NCBI GenBank assembly: GCA_041694635.1
Contig: JBDNHI010000012.1
Location: 1 to 64,000 of the forward strand
DNA length: 64,000 nt
Source of the DNA: UBA969 sp041694635
GTDB taxonomy: Bacteria; Planctomycetota; Planctomycetia; Gemmatales; Gemmataceae
Direction: 5' to 3'
In this document: one piece after another, positions 58,657 through 64,000 of the stretch
Layout: each line of letters starts with the position of its first letter
How positions within the stretch are numbered: position 1 is the first letter of the stretch
Position numbers and translations under genes: made by a program
The notes under the pieces: model-generated
What the model was told of the DNA's origin: nothing
The model's input: only the letters and a program-made list of their open reading frames with translations
The model's database searches: none

Positions 58657-59904
58657 TTACTTAGGCAACTTACCAATACAGAAAAGATGATTCTTCCCTC
58701 GTATATAAAGTTTATCGTTTGCAACAGCAGGGGAAGCGAAAACAGGTTCCGCCATGGAATTTTTTGCAACCATTTTAAAACTTCCTTCAGCTTGAAAGAT
58801 GTAAACATCGCCGTTATCGCCAATAGCAAAAATATTGTTGTCAATAAGTAAGGGAGATGCTGTAACTGGACTATCAAGCCTTTCGTTCCAAAGTTCTTTG
58901 CCAGTTGATGCAAGGTTGCACATTGCTATGCCTTTATCATTAACACTAAAAACATATTCCTGCTTGGCAATCATAGAAGGAACATAGGGGAAAACTTTGC
59001 GATTTTCCCAAGCAAGGTTTGCAGGTGTAACATCTCCCTTGCCTCCAAGTTTTACTGCAATAAGGTGTCTGTCGCCTGCCCCATCACCACTACAAGCAAT
59101 GATAACTCCTGAAGTAGCAACGGAAGATGCAACGGTTCGAAGTGGCATTTTCGAGAATGTCCAATTGTAGTTCCAGTTTTCAGTTCCTAGATCAGGGTCG
59201 TAACTAGTGATACCAGCAGAAGTGGTAACAAGAAGCTCGAGTTTGCCATTTTCTAAGGTATGAAGAAAGGGTGTGGAATAACAGGCCCGGAAAGCTTTCC
59301 TAGGAATGTCCCAAAGAACTTTACCCGTTTTAGAATCAAAAGCGAGTAGTTGAGCAGACCCATCTTGGTCATTATTAAAGATGACCTTATTGTTGTGAAC
59401 AATTAAACTGTGACCGGGTCCGTGCTGGCTATTGAAAAGGCCTAGTTCTTTTTTCCAGATTTGAACGCCCTCGAAATTATGAGCATAGATAGAGATATCC
59501 TTCCCGTCCCAGATAATGTTGTAAACTCGTTCACCATCGGTGGTGGGTGTGCAGGAAGCAAGGGAGTTTTTGATATGGGTTTTAGCAACCGCGGCATTAA
59601 AGGATTTCTGCCAAATTAACTTTCCCGAGTTTGAATCAATGCAGGAAAGAAAGCGTTTTGCCCCATCATTGGTAGAAGAATGAAGGAAGAGTTTATCTTT
59701 CCAAATAATGGGAGCAGAATTGCCCGTTTCTTTTAAAGAAATTTTCCAAAGAACATTTTCAGTATTAGAGAATTGGAGTGGAATATTCTTAGAGTTGGAG
59801 ACCCCCGTGCCATTTGGTCCACGAAATCGCGCCCAAGTGGTTTCATCGGCAATGCAAATTGCAGGAAAGCTTAAAACTAGAATGGAAAGAGTTAAAAAAC
59901 GCAT
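58657..59904 (-). CDS. Exported PQQ-type beta-propeller protein
   Basis: About 415 residues from ATG 59904 (GGGAG about 9 nt upstream; a GTG at 59913 sits on the Shine-Dalgarno). Signal peptide to about residue 20. The rest is a PQQ/BamB-like propeller with repeated strands: WARFRGPNGTGVSNS, SCIDSNSGKLIWQKSF, AFDSKTGKVLWDIPR, CNLASTGKELWNERLD and GDNGDVYIFQAEG. The Trp-docking motif (GxxLW or GKxxW) recurs. Whether it binds a cofactor or a protein partner is unknown. It heads the five-gene exported operon. Confidence 0.88.
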   Translation of the reverse strand: MRFLTLSILVLSFPAICIADETTWARFRGPNGTGVSNSKNIPLQFSNTENVLWKISLKETGNSAPIIWKDKLFLHSSTNDGAKRFLSCIDSNSGKLIWQKSFNAAVAKTHIKNSLASCTPTTDGERVYNIIWDGKDISIYAHNFEGVQIWKKELGLFNSQHGPGHSLIVHNNKVIFNNDQDGSAQLLAFDSKTGKVLWDIPRKAFRACYSTPFLHTLENGKLELLVTTSAGITSYDPDLGTENWNYNWTFSKMPLRTVASSVATSGVIIACSGDGAGDRHLIAVKLGGKGDVTPANLAWENRKVFPYVPSMIAKQEYVFSVNDKGIAMCNLASTGKELWNERLDSPVTASPLLIDNNIFAIGDNGDVYIFQAEGSFKMVAKNSMAEPVFASPAVANDKLYIRGKNHLFCIGKLPK

Positions 59905-59984
59905 AAAAATCACTCCCTATAGAGTCGCCATAAAACAATCTTGAAGCTTAAGTATAACATTGCAAAATTGAAACTACAAAGAAA

Positions 59985-60404
59985 TCAGCGTATTTTAGAG
60001 GAAGGATCAGCGTTTTTTTTTCTTAACTTTGGTGGCCAAATTAGAAAGGTTAATAATACTAGTGCGCCAAACCCTATATGCATTCGTTCGAAGTAAATAT
60101 GTGGCACCCCTGGATAGAAAAGAATTTGATTTGCAAGCCGTGGAATAAACGGAGCATCAGAAATTTCCTGCCCCGCTTCCAACCTTAGATTTCTTTCCCA
60201 AACGGTAAGTGGGCACTCAATATCAAGCAAGCCTTCGGTTGCGACAACTCCGATGCAACCAAGGTGTATGATTCTAAAAATAAAGGCGCGAGCCCACGGT
60301 TTCTTTAGAATGACTCCAATTAAAATTGCGATCTGTCCAAGAACGACGAATGCGACAAACGCCAAGTGAATCAGCACCAGAAAATCAGCAAGAAGTAACA
60401 ACAT
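59985..60404 (-). CDS. DUF2784-type integral membrane protein
   Basis: 139 residues with three to four transmembrane helices (residues 4-28, 45-60, 110-125). It carries the DUF2784 features LADFLVLIHLAFVAFVVLGQ, ECPLTVWERNLR and PHIYFERMHIGFGALVL. Function is unknown. It starts 3 bp after the DinB-family gene, so both are translated together. Confidence 0.88.
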   Translation of the reverse strand: MLLLLADFLVLIHLAFVAFVVLGQIAILIGVILKKPWARAFIFRIIHLGCIGVVATEGLLDIECPLTVWERNLRLEAGQEISDAPFIPRLANQILFYPGVPHIYFERMHIGFGALVLLTFLIWPPKLRKKNADPSSKIR

Positions 60405-60407
60405 AGC

Positions 60408-60902
60408 TTAGAATAAAACCGGTTTACTAAGTTTTCTGCGAATTACACTAAATTGCCCCATATGCATAAGCGTGTGGTTAGAGCAAAGCAGCAAAAGTTT
60501 TCCTAAGGTAGGAGCCTTGGCAGCTAATCTACCTGTGGTAGCTTTATCTAGGTCAGCATCAGTTAGCTGGCGTATAGCGGTAAGTGTAATTGCTCGAGTT
60601 TTAGCCATCAAATCTAAATATTCTGCTTTGCTGAGAAACCCATTGCCTTGCTGTTTTTGGGTAGAATCTCTGCTGTGATTGGTTTCGAAATCAGCACCAA
60701 GCGTAGGGTAGGAAGCCCCCGGTAGATTACCGTTCATCATAAATACTTCCGTTGAAATAAGATGGCCAACTTGCCAAGCGATGTGGTTAGCTCCATCCAC
60801 TGGGCAAACCAGCAAATCGGCATCTGATAAATCAGAAAGGAACATACCCAACATTTGCCCAGTAGATTCTAACGCAGAAGAAGCAGTTTCAATACCGTTC
60901 AT
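60408..60902 (-). CDS. DinB-family protein
   Basis: 164 residues, a four-helix DinB/YfiT-like metalloenzyme. The three expected metal ligands can be read as NHIAWQVGHLIS (first His pair region), and NHTLMHMGQFSVIRR near the C-terminus. DinB-fold proteins include thiol- and S-transferases. This one has no C-terminal partner domain, so its substrate is unknown. It is 54 bp downstream of surE and 3 bp upstream of the DUF2784 gene. Confidence 0.82.
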   Translation of the reverse strand: MNGIETASSALESTGQMLGMFLSDLSDADLLVCPVDGANHIAWQVGHLISTEVFMMNGNLPGASYPTLGADFETNHSRDSTQKQQGNGFLSKAEYLDLMAKTRAITLTAIRQLTDADLDKATTGRLAAKAPTLGKLLLLCSNHTLMHMGQFSVIRRKLSKPVLF

Positions 60903-60956
60903 AATTCCCTCCGTAAAAAAAACATAATGAAGTACCGTACCATTAATTTAACAAAG

Positions 60957-61724
60957 TTAAAGGGTCCAATTCCAAGAAGTCATTTCAGCAAGCCGAAGAT
61001 GTTCGGTGAGATTATACTGCAAGGGGGTCACAGTGATGTAACGATCCTTAAGAGAAGCGGTATCAGTTCCAGGGTGAGGATCGGGGCAAGAGAAATCAGC
61101 ACCAATCCAGAAATAGGTTCTGCCCCGTGGATCAACCCGTTTATCGAATCGTTCTTCATAAGTAGAAATATTTTGCGGTGCAACTCGGATACCTTTGACG
61201 GGGCCGAGTTCAAGGCTAGGAATATTTACATTAAATAAAGCGCCTGAAGAGGGGTTTTTTTCTAGGATCTGTTCGATGACCATTCTGCATAAGTTAGCGC
61301 CTTGGGCAAAATTTAAGGGGCAAGCTTTGGTGAATTCTAGAGAACAAGCAATGCTGGTAATCCCAAAAAAAGCCCCCTCAATCGCAGCGGCAACCGTCCC
61401 CGAATATAGTACATTAATTCCCGCATTTGAACCCGCATTCATACCACTAACGATAAGGTCTGGTTGGTAGCCCAGTAACTCGCGAAGCGCAAGTTTTACG
61501 CAATCAGCGGGCCTTCCCTCTACCGCCCAACCAATTTTTTGCTGCTGGTCGTCATTGATTTCTTGTACCACGATAGGGCTATGCAAAGTTACTGAATGAC
61601 CCGTAGCACTTTGCTCGGTAGCTGGTGCGACCATTTCAACTTGGCCAAGTTTTTGAAGTTCTTTTCTAAGTGCTCTAATTCCAGGGGCGTAAATCCCATC
61701 GTCATTCGTCAGAAGGATTCGCAT
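60957..61724 (-). CDS. surE: 5'-nucleotidase SurE
   Basis: SurE hydrolyses nucleoside 5'- and 3'-monophosphates and short polyphosphate with a divalent metal. The 255-residue protein has the N-terminal metal motif LTNDDGIYAPGIRAL, the second metal ligand in SGMNAGSNAGINVLYSGTV, GHSVTLHSP, and the substrate loop VAPATEQSATGHS. The C-terminus is typical. It overlaps uvrC by 23 bp and reads in the same direction, so uvrC and surE are translationally coupled. Confidence 0.96.
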   Translation of the reverse strand: MRILLTNDDGIYAPGIRALRKELQKLGQVEMVAPATEQSATGHSVTLHSPIVVQEINDDQQQKIGWAVEGRPADCVKLALRELLGYQPDLIVSGMNAGSNAGINVLYSGTVAAAIEGAFFGITSIACSLEFTKACPLNFAQGANLCRMVIEQILEKNPSSGALFNVNIPSLELGPVKGIRVAPQNISTYEERFDKRVDPRGRTYFWIGADFSCPDPHPGTDTASLKDRYITVTPLQYNLTEHLRLAEMTSWNWTL

Positions 61725-63072
61725 TATCTTTAGGCTCCATTTCTAAATCAAAAGCATTATCCATTTCATATTCCAGTTTTTTATGCCGTAGTAAATGATG
61801 GTAATGTTGTGCAAATCGATGAGCTTCATCGCGCACATATTGTAACAGTTTTAAAGCGGAAGAATGTCTACCAAGTCGAATAGGCTCAGATTCGCCCGGC
61901 CTGTAGATTTCCTCTTCCTTCTTAGCTAAAGATATCAAGCAAGGGGGTTCAATGCCTAGTAATTTAAAAGCATCTAGCGCAGCGTTCAGTTGCCCTTTGC
62001 CTCCATCAATAAGAATAACATCGGGAAATATTTCTTCCGAATCACGCTGTTTTCTAAAACGCCTAAACACAATCTCTCTGATCGATGCAAAATCATCAAT
62101 ACCTTTGACAGACTTGATTTTAAATTTTCTGTATCCTGGTTTGAAGGGCAACCCATCTAAAAAGCGAACAAGAGAAGCCACCGTTTCCGAACCGCCTAGA
62201 TGAGCGATATCAATTCCTTCAACGGTCCTTGGGATGGTAGCAAGACCGAGGATTTTTTTGAGACCTTTCAACCCCTTTTTTGGATCGATATGAAATACCT
62301 CGGGCTGAATATCAGTTTTATTGTTTCCTCGATCTTCGAGTTTTTCCAGAGCTAAAATCTCATCACGAATCCGCGCTGCCTTTTCATAGAGCAATTCTTT
62401 GCTTGCCTGTTCCATTTCCTTGCGCATTCTGGCTAAAAGCTTTTTCTTCTTACCTTCTAAAACTAAAATAAGAGATTTGATCTGGGCCCGATATTCTTCC
62501 TTGGTAACGCGTAAATTGCAAGGCGCAGTGCATTGCCTGATACTATGTAGCAAACAAGGGCGAAACCAGCGCCAGCGATTCTCATCCGAACGAATATCTA
62601 GCTTGCAAGTGCGAAACTTGAAAACCCTTTGTAATACTATTAACGCCAGCTTTAAGGCTTTTGAATTGGTGAATGGCCCATATAAACGAACACCTTTCCT
62701 TCTGGGTGACCGTGTAAACTCAACGCGTGGGAATTCTTCTCGAACCCTGATCTGCAAATAGGGAAAGGTTTTCCCATCCTTAAGATCTGCATTGAATCGA
62801 GGTTGAATATCTTTGATTAATCTTGCTTCCAGTAAAAGTGCATCCACTTCGGTCTGAGCATTTAGAAATTCAATGTTTTTAATTAAAGGAACTAAATTAA
62901 TGGTGCGAGGATCTTCAGAAGCAGCTTTGGTGAAATAATGAGAAGCTCTACTGCGGAGATTTTTTGCCTTGCCTATGTACAGCACGATCCCTGCTACATC
63001 TTTCATAATGTAAACCCCAGGGGTCGTGGGAAATGTTTTTACTTTTTCAGAGGGAGGTAGACTATTTTCCAT
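61702..63072 (-). CDS. uvrC: Excinuclease subunit UvrC, short form
   Basis: UvrC makes the dual incision of nucleotide excision repair. The roughly 456-residue protein begins with the GIY-YIG domain (about 14-93, PGVYIMKDVAGIVLYIGKAKNLRSRASHY), which makes the 3' cut. The UVR domain (KKKKLLARMRKEMEQASKELLYEKAARIRDEI) is near residues 210-247. The RNase H-like endonuclease region follows (VEGIDIAHLGGSE, VILIDGGKGQLNAA, RDEAHRFAQHYHHLLRHKK). The protein ends soon after it, so the C-terminal helix-hairpin-helix pair of ordinary UvrC (about 600 residues) is missing. It lies 27 bp downstream of serS. Confidence 0.9.
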   Translation of the reverse strand: MENSLPPSEKVKTFPTTPGVYIMKDVAGIVLYIGKAKNLRSRASHYFTKAASEDPRTINLVPLIKNIEFLNAQTEVDALLLEARLIKDIQPRFNADLKDGKTFPYLQIRVREEFPRVEFTRSPRRKGVRLYGPFTNSKALKLALIVLQRVFKFRTCKLDIRSDENRWRWFRPCLLHSIRQCTAPCNLRVTKEEYRAQIKSLILVLEGKKKKLLARMRKEMEQASKELLYEKAARIRDEILALEKLEDRGNNKTDIQPEVFHIDPKKGLKGLKKILGLATIPRTVEGIDIAHLGGSETVASLVRFLDGLPFKPGYRKFKIKSVKGIDDFASIREIVFRRFRKQRDSEEIFPDVILIDGGKGQLNAALDAFKLLGIEPPCLISLAKKEEEIYRPGESEPIRLGRHSSALKLLQYVRDEAHRFAQHYHHLLRHKKLEYEMDNAFDLEMEPKDNANPSDE

Positions 63073-63099
63073 CACTTCCCTGCATCGATGAAATGTTTA

Positions 63100-64000
63100 T
63101 TAGGATGTCCGGGGAACAATCCGGTCTTTCCCTATCATAGGCCTAAGAACATCGGGAATTATAACAGATCCATCGGCTTGTTGATAATTTTCAAGAATTG
63201 CAACAATGGCCCGGGTGACAGCCACCGCAGTTCCATTAAGAGTGTAGGCGAAACGAGTTCCTTTTTGTCCGGGAGATTTAGTGCGGATATTTAACCTGCG
63301 AGATTGATAATCGGTGCAGTTGGAAGTGCTAGTGACCTCGCCAAATTCACCGTCTTTGCCCCTACCAGGCATCCAAGCTTCGAGGTCGTATTTTCTAAAG
63401 GCAGGCCCCCCAAGGTCGCCTGTGCAAGTGTCAATCACCCTATAGCAAAGGCCAAGGCCTTGGAAAATTTTTTCTTCGATGCGAAGAATGTCGAGGTGAA
63501 TATTTTCTGCCTGTTCGGGGGTGCAGAATGCAAACATTTCGACTTTGGTAAACTGATGTACGCGGTATAACCCTCGAGTATCTTTGCCAGGTGCACCCGC
63601 TTCAGTACGAAAACAATGGGAAAGCCCCGCGTATCGTTTGGGAAGGTGAGATTCATCCAGAATTTGATCGCGATGCATACCCCCTAGGGTTATTTCTGCA
63701 GTTGCAACTAAGCAAAGGTCGGTGCCCTCAATGGTATACACTTGGCGTTTTTCTGGGTCGGGGTCTCGAGGTATAAACCCAATCCCTTCGAGAACTTCAA
63801 CGCGTGCGAGGTCTGGGGTGATAACTGGGGTGAAACCTTCTTGAACGAGAGTATTCATTGCATATTGAACTAAGGCTAGTTCGAGCAAAGCGCCTTCGTT
63901 TTTTAAATAATAAAACTTCTGGCCCGTAACGGAAGCCCCTGCTTCAAAGTCTGCAAGTTGTAGAGAATCGCAAAGTGCAACATGGTCTTTTGGAGTAAAG
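63100..64000 (-). CDS. serS: Seryl-tRNA synthetase, 5' end outside window
   Basis: Class II aminoacyl-tRNA synthetase charging tRNA-Ser (and tRNA-Sec). Only the C-terminal catalytic part is visible; the frame stays open to the window edge, so the internal ATG at 63888 is not the start. Visible pieces are DFEAGASVTGQKFYYLKNEGALLELALVQYA, LVATAEITLGGMHRD (motif 2 region), CFRTEAGAPGKDTRGLYRVHQFTKVEMF, and motif 3 (TKSPGQKGTRFAYTLNGTAVAVTRAIVAILE). It is followed by uvrC 27 bp downstream. Confidence 0.95.
   Translation of the reverse strand, partial: FTPKDHVALCDSLQLADFEAGASVTGQKFYYLKNEGALLELALVQYAMNTLVQEGFTPVITPDLARVEVLEGIGFIPRDPDPEKRQVYTIEGTDLCLVATAEITLGGMHRDQILDESHLPKRYAGLSHCFRTEAGAPGKDTRGLYRVHQFTKVEMFAFCTPEQAENIHLDILRIEEKIFQGLGLCYRVIDTCTGDLGGPAFRKYDLEAWMPGRGKDGEFGEVTSTSNCTDYQSRRLNIRTKSPGQKGTRFAYTLNGTAVAVTRAIVAILENYQQADGSVIIPDVLRPMIGKDRIVPRTS

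Overview
The window is one AT-rich bacterial chromosome segment with tightly packed genes, short gaps, about 57 protein genes, and no rRNA, tRNA or CRISPR array that I could find. The gene families point to a planctomycete, probably a Gemmata/Pirellula-type lineage with unusually low GC. The clues are a secreted HEAT-repeat protein with a C-terminal c-type heme motif, an HTTM (gamma-carboxylase-like) membrane protein with a membrane partner, a DUF1570-like secreted protein, a secreted NIPSNAP protein, a PQQ-type propeller protein, secreted aspartic-protease/PDZ proteins and many signal-peptide proteins of unknown function. The lineage is inferred from gene content, not from a marker-gene tree.

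Layout. 1-5.6 kb: the end of a coiled-coil/TPR protein, a NYN-domain RNase-like protein, a HAD phosphatase and a large secreted Pro/Gly-rich protein. 5.6-13 kb, nearly all minus strand: class IV aminotransferase, small histidine kinase, pnp with a long GGDR tail, rpsO, a small exported protein, pdxA and holA. 13-21 kb: a secreted multidomain protein, an HTTM membrane pair, a small Cys-rich exported protein (plus strand), a GDPD phosphodiesterase and recJ. 20.7-21.7 kb: an AT-rich gene-poor gap followed by a GC-richer leader and a Cys-rich exported tandem-repeat protein. 22.6-29.2 kb: a one-direction glycine/C1 cluster, transcribed glyA, gcvT, gcvH, gcvPA, gcvPB and a lipoate/octanoate ligase that could lipoylate GcvH. 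29.3-32.7 kb: HAD phosphatase, type II NADH dehydrogenase and nicotinamide phosphoribosyltransferase. 32.77-32.89 kb: a 122-bp MITE with 17-bp terminal repeats and a 5-bp target duplication. 33.1-39.6 kb, plus strand: cysK, rpsA, a primary-type sigma factor and two secreted proteins of unknown function. 39.6-43.5 kb, minus strand: a small unknown protein, an RluA-type pseudouridine synthase, a YgiQ-type radical SAM protein and a Nudix hydrolase.

43.7-51.9 kb holds the most interesting signalling neighbourhood. A receiver-GAF protein is translationally coupled (4-bp overlap) to a subtilase-like protein without a signal peptide. This pair converges on an operon of nucleotide-sugar genes (rfbB-like, a reductase/epimerase, ugd) that runs straight into a membrane histidine kinase and an NtrC-type sigma-54 activator. 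This suggests regulation of an exopolysaccharide or envelope programme.

52-60 kb: an HU protein, a small lipoprotein, and a minus-strand set of five close-packed exported proteins (PQQ propeller, NIPSNAP, two paralogous aspartic-protease/PDZ proteins, giant HEAT/heme protein). 60-64 kb: DUF2784 and DinB-like proteins, then surE, a short uvrC and the 3' part of serS, read serS-uvrC-surE.

Starts were chosen by Shine-Dalgarno spacing and family alignment from memory. Function calls rest on motifs seen in the translations. No database search was run.
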